Position numbers and translations under genes: made by a program
Notes under the pieces: model-generated
The model's input: only the letters and a program-made list of their open reading frames with translations
The model's database searches: none
What the model was told of the DNA's origin: nothing
Source: Sphingomonas sp. PP-F2F-A104-K0414
GTDB lineage: Bacteria > Pseudomonadota > Alphaproteobacteria > Sphingomonadales > Sphingomonadaceae
Direction: 5' to 3'
Assembly (NCBI RefSeq): GCF_004340945.1
Contig: NZ_SLYD01000001.1
Coordinates: 744,001-808,000, forward strand
DNA length: 64,000 nt
Shown here: piece by piece, positions 7,554 through 15,810 of the stretch
Numbering within the stretch: the first letter of the stretch is position 1
Layout: the number at the start of each line of letters is the position of its first letter

Positions 7554-8189
7554 ATGACGATTTTGCAGCGGGCCGCGACCATCGCAGCCATGACATTCTC
7601 TCTCGCCGGCCTGCTCGGCAACAGCGCACCCGGTCAGGCGACTGGTCTCGATCGTTCCACGGTCAATCTTACCGCTCTCGCAAATCTAAACGCCCTCTCC
7701 CCGCAGAATGTTCCGCAGATCGCTCCCGCCGCAGCCACCGTTGCAGCAGTCGAGCCGGTCGCTGCTTCCGAGGAAGAAGAATTCGACACGCTCGCCCAGG
7801 CCGTTGCCGCGCAGGATAGCGCCGCCGCCGACGAAGCGCTCCAGTGCCTTGCCGGCGCAATCTATTTCGAGTCGAAGGGCGAGCCGCTGACTGGTCAGCT
7901 CGCGGTCGCCGAAGTCATCATCAACCGCGCCAAGTCGGGTCGTTTCCCGACCAACGTCTGCGGCGTCGTCAAGCAGCGCGGCCAGTTCAGCTTCGTTCGC
8001 GGCGGCCAGATCCCCAATATCAACGCCGGCGCCGCCTATCGCACCGCGATCGCGGTCGCCAAGGTCGCGCTTGCCAGCGCGTGGAACAGCCCTGCCGACA
8101 AGGCGCTGTACTTCAACACGCCCGATCGCCGCCCATCGGTTCGCGCGATCAAGGTCGCCTCGATCGGCAACCACGTCTTCTATCGCTGA
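7554..8189 (+). CDS. Secreted SleB-type cell wall hydrolase
   Basis: An N-terminal hydrophobic stretch (about residues 5-28, ending SAPGQA) looks like a signal peptide. After an alanine-rich linker, the SleB/CwlJ-type domain fills the second half: LAGAIYFESKGEPLTGQLAV with the catalytic-type glutamate, then VIINRAKSGRFPTNVCGVV and QFSFVRGG. Enzymes of this family cleave peptidoglycan glycan strands; in non-sporulating alphaproteobacteria they are thought to act in wall remodelling in the periplasm. The length is 211 residues. The 153 bases before it contain no other gene. Confidence 0.85.
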   Translation: MTILQRAATIAAMTFSLAGLLGNSAPGQATGLDRSTVNLTALANLNALSPQNVPQIAPAAATVAAVEPVAASEEEEFDTLAQAVAAQDSAAADEALQCLAGAIYFESKGEPLTGQLAVAEVIINRAKSGRFPTNVCGVVKQRGQFSFVRGGQIPNINAGAAYRTAIAVAKVALASAWNSPADKALYFNTPDRRPSVRAIKVASIGNHVFYR

Positions 8190-8231
8190 GACCTAACGGT
8201 CTCTCAAGTCAGTCTGCCCCCTCACTCTAAT

Positions 8232-8304
8232 CCCGTTCGCCCTGAGCGAAGTCGAAGGGTGTGCCCCACGCGAAGGTGCTTCGACTTCGCTCAGCACGAA
8301 CGGG
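8232..8304. repeat. Palindromic repeat, family E (CGTTCGCCCTGAGCGAAGTCGAAGG type)
   Basis: CCCGTTCG at 8232 pairs with CGAACGGG ending at 8304, and inner arms CTGAGCGAAGTCGAAG and CTTCGACTTCGCTCAG pair almost perfectly around a short loop. It sits between the SleB-type gene and mmcB. It is the only copy of this family in the window. Confidence 0.85.
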
Positions 8305-8390
8305 TAAGGGGGAGGGCCGACAATCGCCAGAACACGACCACAATCCGTGAATGAGCTTGCCTCGTTCGCGGATTGTTCTATTTCCGGGGC

Positions 8391-8888
8391 ATGCTCGATA
8401 TGCCGCCGGACTCCTGCATCGACGAACCGGGATCGCCGCTTTGCGCTGCCGACGTGGCGCGCGGCGTGATCCGGATGTTACTGCGTCACGACCTGACCGC
8501 GATGACCGAAGTCCCGCTCGACGGCGGCCGTCGTGCCGACCTGATGGCAGTCGATGCACGCGGGCAGATCGTCATCGTCGAGATCAAGGTGTCGCGCGCC
8601 GACCTGCTCGGCGACGGCAAGTGGCCCGATTATCTCGGCCATTGTGACCGGTATTTCTGGGCTGTCCCGGCGGGGTTCGATGTCGGGCCGCTGCATGGAT
8701 CCGCCTTTCTGCCCGAGCGGACCGGGATCATCGTTGCGGATCGCTATGACGCGGCGATCGTCCGCGAGGCGCATACCGCCCCCCTCCCCGCGCATATTCG
8801 TAAGCGCGGAACGCTGGCGTTTGCCCGACGTGCGGCGCGACGATTGATCGCGCAGATGGACCCGGACGCGGACGGGTTGGCGTTCTAG
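8391..8888 (+). CDS. mmcB: MmcB family DNA repair protein
   Basis: MmcB proteins carry a restriction-endonuclease-like fold and are part of the damage response in Caulobacter. Here the core reads TEVPLDGGRRADLMAVDARGQIVIVEIKVSRADLLGDGKW; the D...EIK pattern resembles a PD-(D/E)XK nuclease core. The frame begins with a TTG at 8373, but the ATG at 8391 (MLDMPPDS) is the better start and gives 165 residues. Palindromic repeats lie on both sides, so it is probably a single-gene unit. Confidence 0.85.
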   Translation: MLDMPPDSCIDEPGSPLCAADVARGVIRMLLRHDLTAMTEVPLDGGRRADLMAVDARGQIVIVEIKVSRADLLGDGKWPDYLGHCDRYFWAVPAGFDVGPLHGSAFLPERTGIIVADRYDAAIVREAHTAPLPAHIRKRGTLAFARRAARRLIAQMDPDADGLAF

Positions 8889-8892
8889 GCCC

Positions 8893-9007
8893 AATCCTCC
8901 CCTATGAGGGGGCAGCTCGCAGGGCTGACGAAGGGGTAGCGCGCCATCGAGAGCGTAACACCCCTCCGTCTGGCAAGAGCCAGCCACCTCCCCTGCCAGG
9001 GGAGGAT
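8893..9007. repeat. Palindromic repeat, family A
   Basis: AATCCTCCCC at 8893 mirrors GGGGAGGAT ending at 9007, with the family core CCCTCCGTCTGGCAAGAGCC inside. It fills the gap between the convergent mmcB and ankyrin genes, where it could serve as a two-way transcript end. Confidence 0.85.
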
Positions 9008-9013
9008 CAGAAG

Positions 9014-9622
9014 TTAGAACTTCGGCCCCGACACCGCCTTCTTCACCTTCTTCGGCGCATCCGCGAGGATCTTAGTAACGATCGGGTTACGCCCATCCTG
9101 CTTGGCATAGTCCCGCGCCGACATGCCGGCCATGATATCCGCCTGATCGGGATCCGCTCCCTCGGTCAGCAACGTCCGGATCATCCCGACATCGCGGCGC
9201 TGCACCGCGCGGATCAGCGGTGTCTCGCCCGCCGAGTTGGCGAGGTTCGGGTTCGCCCCTGCCGCGGTCAGGATCGGGATCATACCCGTCTGCCCAAGCG
9301 TTACTGCAAGCAGCAGCGGGGTGTTGCCCTTGCCGTCGCGCAGGTTCGCGTCTGCGCCCTTTTGCAGCAGGAAACGCAGATACACCTCGTCGCCGCGCTT
9401 GATGACGATGTGGAGCGCACCCTCGCCGCTCGTCACGTCGCGCGTGTTGATGATGTTGCTACCGGGCTTGCCGAGCATCTCCAGCACCTCGTTGTTCTTC
9501 GCGTCGCGCACGGCGGACAGGAACTTGTACCCCTCCGACTGACCCTGCGCGGACGCGGGCACCGCAACGCAGGTGAGCGCAGGCGTCAGAAGGGTAGCAG
9601 CGAGGATCAGGCGAATGCGCAT
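9014..9622 (-). CDS. Secreted ankyrin-repeat protein
   Basis: A signal peptide is evident (MRIRLILAATLLTPAL ending VPASAQ). The mature part carries at least three ankyrin repeats: GALHIVIKRGDEVYLRFLLQ, NTPLLLAVTLGQTGMIPIL and ETPLIRAVQRRDVGMIRTLL, each followed by the GA-PN/D turn. A basic tail ends KKVKKAVSGPKF. Such repeats bind proteins, here presumably in the periplasm. The frame is open beyond 9622 but the start at MRIRL gives a proper signal peptide and 202 residues. It is transcribed divergently from the SCO1-like gene. Confidence 0.85.
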   Translation of the reverse strand: MRIRLILAATLLTPALTCVAVPASAQGQSEGYKFLSAVRDAKNNEVLEMLGKPGSNIINTRDVTSGEGALHIVIKRGDEVYLRFLLQKGADANLRDGKGNTPLLLAVTLGQTGMIPILTAAGANPNLANSAGETPLIRAVQRRDVGMIRTLLTEGADPDQADIMAGMSARDYAKQDGRNPIVTKILADAPKKVKKAVSGPKF

Positions 9623-9701
9623 CGAGAAACTTCCTTGGTTCGTCCTGGATATGGGGCAACGCTTGCGCCGCAGTAGCGAACAGATCAAGGCTGGAGGCAT
9701 C

Positions 9702-10295
9702 ATGAACACCCGTTTCATCCTCTCCGCGCTCGCCCTGCCGATCTTGGCGCTATCTGCGTGCAACGCGTCCGCTCCCCCTGCCAAACCGCCGCTCGAGGGC
9801 GCGCGGATCGGTGGCGCTTTCACGCTGACGGACCAGAACGGGCAGACCGTCACCGAGCGTAGCTTTGCCGGCAAATACCGGATCATGTATTTCGGCTACA
9901 CCTTCTGCCCCGATGTGTGTCCGACGGATGTCCAGGCGATCGGCGCCGCGGTGAAAAAGCTTGAAACCAGCGACCCCGCGCTCGCCGCGAAGATCGTGCC
10001 GGTGTTCGTGACGGTCGATCCGGCGCGCGATACGCCTGCGGTGCTCAAGCAGTTCGTCTCGGCGTTTCACCCGCGGATGGTCGGTTTGACCGGTACCGAC
10101 GACCAGATCGCCAAGATCAAGACCGAGTATGCTGTGTATTCGAGCAAGGGCGATCCATCGCCGGGTGGCGGCTACCTCGTAAACCATTCGCGCCAGGCCT
10201 ATTTGATGAGCCCGGACGGCAAGCCCCTCGCTTTGCTGCCGCAGGAACAAGGGCCCGACGCAGTGGTGACGGAAATCAAGCGCTGGGCCCGATGA
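9702..10295 (+). CDS. SCO1/SenC family copper-binding protein
   Basis: SCO proteins are membrane-anchored, thioredoxin-fold factors that deliver copper to the CuA centre of cytochrome c oxidase. The metal-binding motif CPDVCPTDV is intact at about residues 68-76, preceded by MYFGYTF, and the distal histidine lies in YLVNHSRQAYL. The N-terminus has a hydrophobic stretch ending LSACN, a likely lipoprotein cleavage site (LSAC). From MNTRF at 9702 it has 197 residues. GGAGG precedes the ATG. The stop overlaps the YcgN-family gene. Confidence 0.9.
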   Translation: MNTRFILSALALPILALSACNASAPPAKPPLEGARIGGAFTLTDQNGQTVTERSFAGKYRIMYFGYTFCPDVCPTDVQAIGAAVKKLETSDPALAAKIVPVFVTVDPARDTPAVLKQFVSAFHPRMVGLTGTDDQIAKIKTEYAVYSSKGDPSPGGGYLVNHSRQAYLMSPDGKPLALLPQEQGPDAVVTEIKRWAR

Positions 10296-10726
10296 GCGCG
10301 CGCTTTTGGGAAGATACGCCGATCGACCAGCTCGATCGCGGCCAGTGGGAAGCGTTGTGCGACGGTTGCGGCAAATGCTGCATCCACAAGCTCGAGGACG
10401 AGGATACCGGCGAGCTTGTCGCGACCAACGTCTCGTGCCGCCTGCTCGACCGGCGCAGCGGACAATGCTCGGATTACCGTCACCGCCACGCCTATGTTCC
10501 CGAGTGTGTGCGGCTGACGACCGGCAACGTCCGCGGGATCGACTGGCTTCCCTCGACCTGCGCCTACCGCCTGCGCGCGGCCGGCGAGCAATTGCCCGAA
10601 TGGCATTACCTCGTCTGTGGCGACCGCGAGGCCGTCCACCGCGCCATGCAATCGGTCCGCGGCTGGACGATCAGCGAGGACGAGGCCGGTGAGCTCGAAT
10701 ATCACGTGATCGATCGCGAGCTTTAA
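10292..10726 (+). CDS. YcgN family cysteine-cluster protein (UPF0260)
   Basis: This 144-residue protein begins with FWEDTPIDQLDRGQWEALCD and carries the cluster CDGCGKCCIHK, with further cysteines in NVSCRLLDR, GQCSDY, PECVRL, STCAYRL and LVCGD. That pattern is the YcgN/UPF0260 family, whose members are thought to bind metal or an Fe-S cluster through these cysteines. No signal peptide is present. It overlaps the SCO1-like stop by four bases and is followed four bases later by a YgjP-type gene, forming a compact three-gene unit. Confidence 0.88.
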   Translation: MSARFWEDTPIDQLDRGQWEALCDGCGKCCIHKLEDEDTGELVATNVSCRLLDRRSGQCSDYRHRHAYVPECVRLTTGNVRGIDWLPSTCAYRLRAAGEQLPEWHYLVCGDREAVHRAMQSVRGWTISEDEAGELEYHVIDREL

Positions 10727-10730
10727 GACG

Positions 10731-11405
10731 GTGATCGAAGGCCTGGAGATCGTCCGCCACCCGCGAGCCCGCCGCGCGCGACTGTCGATCGATCCCGCGA
10801 GCGGCCGGGCAAAGCTCGTCCTGCCCAAACGCGCGGCGCTGAAGCAGGCACTGGCCTGGGCGGAGGATAAGGCGGGCTGGATCGCCGAACAGCGCGCCTT
10901 GCTCCCCTCACCGCGTCCGTTCGTGCCCGGTGCGGTCCTCACCGTCGCTGACGAACCGCTGACGATCGAATGGACTCCCGGAAGCCGCCGCACCGTCGTT
11001 CGCGAGGGGGCGGTCCTGTCGCTGTCGGGTCCGCCCGAAACAATCGCGCGCCGCGTCGAAGCCTGGATCAAGCGCACCGCACTCGCCGTGCTGGAAACCG
11101 AAACCGCCGAATATGCCGCCAAGGCGAAGGTCAGCGTCGCGCAGGTCGCGGTCGGCGATGCCAAGGGCCGCTGGGGCAGTTGCGCGTCGAGCGGCGTCAT
11201 CCGCTACAGCTGGCGGCTGATCCTCGCGCCAAGTTGGGTCCGCCGCGCTACCGTCGCGCACGAGGTCGCACACCGCGTCCACATGAACCACGCCCCGGTC
11301 TTCCACGCGCTGGTCGAGCAGCTCTACGGCGAAGACCCGACGCCCGCGCGCGTCTGGCTACGCACGCATGGCGCGGAGCTTCACTGGTTTGGACGGTCTT
11401 CCTGA
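10731..11405 (+). CDS. YgjP-type zinc metallopeptidase (DUF45)
   Basis: The C-terminal domain has the zinc-protease motif VAHEVAHRVHMNHAPVFHALV, with HEVAH at about residue 182 and the third zinc ligand in NHAPVFH, and the upstream family motif KGRWGSCASSGVIRYSWRL. This is the M48-like YgjP/DUF45 family, physiological substrate unknown. It starts with GTG at 10731 and has 224 residues. The last 25 bases overlap the end of the convergent penicillin-binding protein gene. Confidence 0.85.
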   Translation: MIEGLEIVRHPRARRARLSIDPASGRAKLVLPKRAALKQALAWAEDKAGWIAEQRALLPSPRPFVPGAVLTVADEPLTIEWTPGSRRTVVREGAVLSLSGPPETIARRVEAWIKRTALAVLETETAEYAAKAKVSVAQVAVGDAKGRWGSCASSGVIRYSWRLILAPSWVRRATVAHEVAHRVHMNHAPVFHALVEQLYGEDPTPARVWLRTHGAELHWFGRSS

Positions 11406-13561
11406 GGGCGCTCGCTCTGGAAACGCTGCGTCTGGACCTGATCGCGCGGTACGTCGCGGATTAGCGGCTGGCGTCCTGCCGGTTGCTCCTGACGCGGCCG
11501 ATCGCGTCCTGTCACTCGATCGATCCAGTCCTGGTTCAACTGCTGCGGCGGCGCCGCCGGCGTTTCGGGCTGGTCCGCATCGGGGCGCGGGATCGTATCG
11601 CCGGTCTGCGCATCGGTTGGGACGGGCGCCGCGTCCTGCTCGATCGGATTGCCGTCTGCGTCGACTGCCATCTGGCCATTGTCGGGCTGGCCGAAATAGC
11701 TCTGCTCGTCTGGTTCGAGCTGCCATTCGGGCAACGTCACCTGCGTATCGAACTGTTCGATCGGACGGCTTGCGGTCGCAGGTTTCATGAACGCCGCCCA
11801 GGCCTTGGCGGGTGCGGTGCCGCCGTGCAGGCCGGCAATCGGCTTGGCATCGTCACGCCCCATCCACACGCCCGTCGTGATGCCGCTCGAGAAGCCCAGG
11901 AACCAGCCATCCTTCGACGCGGTGGTCGTGCCGGTCTTGCCCGCGACCGGCCGACCGATCTGCGCGGCGCGGCCGGTGCCGGTGTTGACCGCGGTCTGCA
12001 ACAGGTCGGTCATCTCGGCGGCGACATAGGGCGCGACCAGCACATGGCTGCGGTCGACCTCGTGCGTGTAGATCGTCTGGCCGTTCGCCGTTACGCGTGT
12101 GATCCCGTACGGCGTCACCGCGACGCCCTTGTTGGCGACGGACGCGAACGCGCGCGTCATGTCGATCACGCGGACCTCCGAGGTGCCGAGCACCATCGAC
12201 GGATGCACGTTGACCGGCGTGGTGATCCCGAAGCGCCGTGCCATGTCGGCGACCGTGTTGAATCCGACCTCCTGGCCGAGTTTCGCCGCCACCGTGTTGA
12301 GCGAATAGGCGAACGCGGTGCGCAAGCTGACCGCGCCGGAATTGCGGCGGGAATCGTTGCGCGGGCTCCAGCCCTGTATCGTGACGGGTTCGTCGACGAT
12401 CGAGTCCTCCGGCTTGTGGCCCGCCTCGAGTGCGGCGAGGTAGACGAACAGCTTGAACGACGAGCCCGGCTGGCGGACCGCCTGCGTCGCGCGGTTGTAG
12501 ATCGACGAAACGTAATCCTTGCCGCCGACCATCGCGCGCACTTCGCCGCCACGATCGAGCGCGACCAGAGCGCCTTGAGCTCCGGGTGGTGCATTCGCGC
12601 GGATCGCATCGTCGGCCTGGCGCTGCATCGTCAGGTCGAGCGTGGTCCAGACTTCGAGCGGTTCGGTCGTCTCGTCGATCAGCGTATCGAGCTGTGGCAG
12701 CGCCCAGTCGGTAAAGTAGCGGACGCTGTTCTGCTTGGGCTCCGGCGCAAGCTTAAGCCCGCTGACATCGGCATCGGCGGCCTGCTCGGCGGTGATCGCG
12801 CCCGTCTCGCGCATCGTCTCCAGCACCACGCCCGCGCGGCCCACCGCAGCTTCGGCATCGGCGGTCGGCGAGTAATTCGACGGCGCCTTCACGAGGCCTG
12901 CTATCACCGCGGCCTCGGCAAGGCTCAGATGATCCGCACCGTGGCCGAAGAACTTCCGCGATGCCGCGTCGATCCCGTAGGCACCACCGCCATAATAGAC
13001 CTTGTTCAGATACAGTTCGAGGATCTGGTCCTTGCTAAACTTCCATTCGAGCGCGAATGCTAGGATCGCCTCGCGGAATTTTCGTCCGAATTTCTTCTGA
13101 TTGTTGAGGAAAACGGTGCGCGCAAGCTGCTGCGTGATCGTCGACCCGCCTTGCGTCCAGTGGCCGCGATCGTACCGCACCTTCACCGACCGCGCGACGC
13201 CGACCGGATCGATGCCGATATGCGAGCGAAAGCGGCGATCCTCGACCGACACGGTCGCATCACGCATCACCTGCGGAATCTGCGAATAGGGCAGCCATTC
13301 GCCGAAACTCGGCCCCATCGAGACGATCACGGTGCCGTCGGCGGCATGGACGCGGATCATCTGGCCGTTGGGCGACGATTTCAGGCTGTCGAAGCTCGGC
13401 AGCTGCGACATCGCGACATACACCGCGATCGCCAGCGCGCCGAGCGCGAGCAGGCCTACCCCTATGCAAACCTGAAGAAAGACGACCAACCGCCGACGCC
13501 AGCGTGACGCCGGGGGAGACGGGGGCCGACGGGACGGTGAAGCAGAACGCGTACGGGCCAT
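11381..13561 (-). CDS. Class A penicillin-binding protein, PBP1A type
   Basis: This bifunctional enzyme polymerises and cross-links peptidoglycan at the cytoplasmic membrane. A basic proline-rich cytoplasmic tail (1-25) precedes one membrane helix (about 26-50). The glycosyltransferase domain shows EDRRFRSHIGID with the catalytic glutamate and GGSTITQQLARTVFL; the transpeptidase shows GSSFKLFVY (SxxK), YSLNTVA (SxN) and VAGKTGTT (KTG). The tail from about residue 600 is proline-, aspartate- and glutamine-rich and probably disordered. The length is 726 residues. It is convergent with, and overlaps by 25 bases, the YgjP-type gene. Confidence 0.93.
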   Translation of the reverse strand: MARTRSASPSRRPPSPPASRWRRRLVVFLQVCIGVGLLALGALAIAVYVAMSQLPSFDSLKSSPNGQMIRVHAADGTVIVSMGPSFGEWLPYSQIPQVMRDATVSVEDRRFRSHIGIDPVGVARSVKVRYDRGHWTQGGSTITQQLARTVFLNNQKKFGRKFREAILAFALEWKFSKDQILELYLNKVYYGGGAYGIDAASRKFFGHGADHLSLAEAAVIAGLVKAPSNYSPTADAEAAVGRAGVVLETMRETGAITAEQAADADVSGLKLAPEPKQNSVRYFTDWALPQLDTLIDETTEPLEVWTTLDLTMQRQADDAIRANAPPGAQGALVALDRGGEVRAMVGGKDYVSSIYNRATQAVRQPGSSFKLFVYLAALEAGHKPEDSIVDEPVTIQGWSPRNDSRRNSGAVSLRTAFAYSLNTVAAKLGQEVGFNTVADMARRFGITTPVNVHPSMVLGTSEVRVIDMTRAFASVANKGVAVTPYGITRVTANGQTIYTHEVDRSHVLVAPYVAAEMTDLLQTAVNTGTGRAAQIGRPVAGKTGTTTASKDGWFLGFSSGITTGVWMGRDDAKPIAGLHGGTAPAKAWAAFMKPATASRPIEQFDTQVTLPEWQLEPDEQSYFGQPDNGQMAVDADGNPIEQDAAPVPTDAQTGDTIPRPDADQPETPAAPPQQLNQDWIDRVTGRDRPRQEQPAGRQPLIRDVPRDQVQTQRFQSERPQEDRPNQ

Positions 13562-13605
13562 GTGGCCGCAGAATTACGCGTTCCGTTGCTGCCCTACAAG
13601 CGCGA

Positions 13606-14016
13606 TCAGGCCGCAGCGTTCGCTTTGCGCGGTCGGAATTCGAGCGACAGCGAATTCATGCAATAGCGCTGGCCGGTCGGTGGCGGGCCATCGGGGAAAA
13701 CATGCCCCATATGGCTGTCGCAACGTGCACACCGCGTTTCGATGCGCGTCATGCCGTGGCTGCGATCGGCGTGATCGGTGACGGCGTCGGGGCCGATCGG
13801 CTGCGTAAAGCTCGGCCAGCCCGAACCGGAATCATATTTGTCTGCACTGTCGAACAGCTCGTTGCTGCACGCCGCGCACCGGTAGATGCCGTCGGCCTTG
13901 TTGTCGTTGAGCGCCCCTGCGAACGCACGCTCGGTGCCCGCCTCGCGCAGCACGTGATATTGTTCTGGCGTGAGCCGCTTGCGCCACTCGGCCTCGGAAA
14001 GATTTAGCTGGTCCAT
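13606..14016 (-). CDS. msrB: Peptide-methionine (R)-S-oxide reductase
   Basis: MsrB repairs the R epimer of methionine sulfoxide in proteins. The zinc-binding pairs CAAC and CARC are present, with SGSGWPSFTQPI and HMGHVFPDGPPPTGQRYCMN between and after them; the cysteine of RYCMN is the catalytic one. At 136 residues it is the usual single-domain enzyme. It lies upstream of the PBP gene on the same strand with a 44-base gap. Confidence 0.95.
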   Translation of the reverse strand: MDQLNLSEAEWRKRLTPEQYHVLREAGTERAFAGALNDNKADGIYRCAACSNELFDSADKYDSGSGWPSFTQPIGPDAVTDHADRSHGMTRIETRCARCDSHMGHVFPDGPPPTGQRYCMNSLSLEFRPRKANAAA

Positions 14017-14047
14017 GACTATGCATCTCGTGCTGGCGGGACGGATT

Positions 14048-15136
14048 TCAAGACTGGCTCATTCTGGTTGCGTTGGCGATGACCTGGATCAGTGAGGGGC
14101 GCAGCAACGGTAGCAGCCACGTCGCGCGTTCGCTCTCGGCGATATGGCGGACGATGCTGGCGATACCTATAGGGCGGGCCAGGCGGCGGGCGAAGTCGGC
14201 CTGCCAGATGACCCCTGCTTCGGAGCCGCCTTTTGCGTAGGCGGCGGATGCCGCGACTCCGCTGGCGAGCGCGATCCCCATGCCTTCGCCGGCGAGCGAG
14301 GGGATGACGCCGGCCTGATCACCGAGCCGGAACACCGCGTCGACGCCGGTACGTTGGCGCCAGCCATAGGGGACATTGGCGATCGCATCGATCGAGGCAT
14401 TGGGGGGGATCAGCGCGACCCATTCACCAAGTGCGGGCATCTCGCGGCCGAGAGCTTCGAGCAGTTGTGTGGGGGATCCGGCGGCCTGAAGCCGCGAGCG
14501 GTGTACCGCCATACACAGGTTCGCGGTGCCGTCCTCCTGCATTGCCAGTCCCGCATAGCCGCGGTCGAACAGATGCAACTCGATGCTGCCCGCGAGCGAT
14601 TGGGCCAGAGCCGGTGAGGGGGTGACGCGTACCCGTATTCCCAGGGTCGGATCGTCGCCGCGCGCCTCCTCGGGGCGGGCCATGCCGCGAACGTCGTGTT
14701 TGCCGCTCGCGAGGAACAGCGCGTCGGTCGCGATCGTCGCACCATCGGCGAGGCGCACGGTCGTGCCATCGATCTCGCGGACGGTGACACCGCGCTCGAT
14801 CGGCGTTCCAAGCCGCTTGGCTTCGGCCAGTAGGACGGTATCGAGGCGGTGGCGTGATACCGAGACTGCCGGGTGGGGCAGGGCAGCTTCCGCGCGGCGG
14901 TTGCCTGCAAAGATACGTGCGCGCGTCACGCGCTGCGGATTGAGCGTATCGGGATCGATCCCGAGCCCGGCCAGCGTCTCGAGCGTCCGCCAGCTCAGGA
15001 ACCCGCCGCAGATCGCATCGCCCGTCTCACGCGATCGCTCGACGATCAGATGCGGCAAACCAGCCCGTGCGAGACCGATTGCGGTCGCGGCTCCGGCGAG
15101 CCCGCCGCCGACGATCAGCGCAGGTGTTCGACGCAT
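14048..15136 (-). CDS. FAD-dependent oxidoreductase of the type III PKS cluster
   Basis: A Rossmann FAD site opens the protein (ALIVGGGLAGAATAIGLARAG), GD-C-GGFLSW follows, and a second FAD motif appears as FRLGDQAGVIPSLAGEGMGIAL. This is the layout of the geranylgeranyl-reductase / aromatic hydroxylase flavoprotein group. The open frame continues upstream, but MRRTPALIVGGG at 15136 is the natural start and overlaps the methyltransferase end by 22 bases. In the cluster it would oxidise or hydroxylate the polyketide product; this role is inferred from context. The length is 362 residues. Confidence 0.8.
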   Translation of the reverse strand: MRRTPALIVGGGLAGAATAIGLARAGLPHLIVERSRETGDAICGGFLSWRTLETLAGLGIDPDTLNPQRVTRARIFAGNRRAEAALPHPAVSVSRHRLDTVLLAEAKRLGTPIERGVTVREIDGTTVRLADGATIATDALFLASGKHDVRGMARPEEARGDDPTLGIRVRVTPSPALAQSLAGSIELHLFDRGYAGLAMQEDGTANLCMAVHRSRLQAAGSPTQLLEALGREMPALGEWVALIPPNASIDAIANVPYGWRQRTGVDAVFRLGDQAGVIPSLAGEGMGIALASGVAASAAYAKGGSEAGVIWQADFARRLARPIGIASIVRHIAESERATWLLPLLRPSLIQVIANATRMSQS

Positions 15137-15810
15137 AACCGGAACGGAAAGATGCGGCGGACCTTCGCCCGGGTGACGCCGGCTTCCGCGAGCAACGGTG
15201 GCCATTCGTCGGGACGATAGCTGCGCGCGATCGACAGTGTGCCGTCGTGCCGGACGATCGGGTGCCAGCGCGCGAGCGTGGCCAGGATCGGGAACCCCCA
15301 GTGTGCGAACCCATGGCGGTGGAGGTCGTTGACGAACCACCCCGCGGTCGCGTGGCGCTCCATGAACCGTAGAAACGCGACGAGCTGCTCGTGCGTCATG
15401 TGATGCGCGACGAGACTGCTGACAATCACGTCCCAAGGTTCGTCGGCGAGATCGGCATAGTCGCCTGTGACGTAGCGGATATCGCCGCCATGCACGCGCG
15501 CCGCCTGCTCGCTGCGCGGGTTGAGATCAACGCCGACAAGATCAGCCTCGATGCCTTTCGCCTTTGCCCAGCGCGCGATCCGCCGCAGCATATCGCCGTC
15601 ACCGAAACCCACATCGAGCAACCGGAATCGTGTCCGCCCTTTGATCGCCCGATCGAGGAAATCGAGCGTCGGTCGGCGCGCCATCGTCACGGTGTTCACG
15701 GTCGCTAAATCGCCGACCACATCGGCATAAGTCGCTGCGTCGAGATCGTCGGCGTCCATCAGCTCTTCGGCCTGGCTGCGAACGGCTAGGCTGGATGATG
15801 CGAGGCTCAT
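15115..15810 (-). CDS. SAM-dependent methyltransferase of the type III PKS cluster
   Basis: A class I methyltransferase fold is visible: FRLLDVGFGDGDMLRRIARW (SAM motif I) at about residues 62-81, the acidic ribose contact in DLVGVDLNPRS, and motif IV-like WDVIVSSLVAHH. A helix-rich N-terminus MDADDLDAATYADVVGDL precedes it. The length is 231 residues. The start overlaps the PKS stop (ATGA), and the end overlaps the oxidoreductase start, so all three are one transcript. It probably methylates the polyketide made by the neighbour. Confidence 0.85.
   Translation of the reverse strand: MSLASSSLAVRSQAEELMDADDLDAATYADVVGDLATVNTVTMARRPTLDFLDRAIKGRTRFRLLDVGFGDGDMLRRIARWAKAKGIEADLVGVDLNPRSEQAARVHGGDIRYVTGDYADLADEPWDVIVSSLVAHHMTHEQLVAFLRFMERHATAGWFVNDLHRHGFAHWGFPILATLARWHPIVRHDGTLSIARSYRPDEWPPLLAEAGVTRAKVRRIFPFRLCVEHLR

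Noticed and set aside
11483-13063. 526-residue plus-strand frame opposite PBP1A
   Set aside because: It lies wholly within the PBP1A gene on the other strand, is rich in R, H, D and V and shows no domain; PBP1A has all catalytic motifs.
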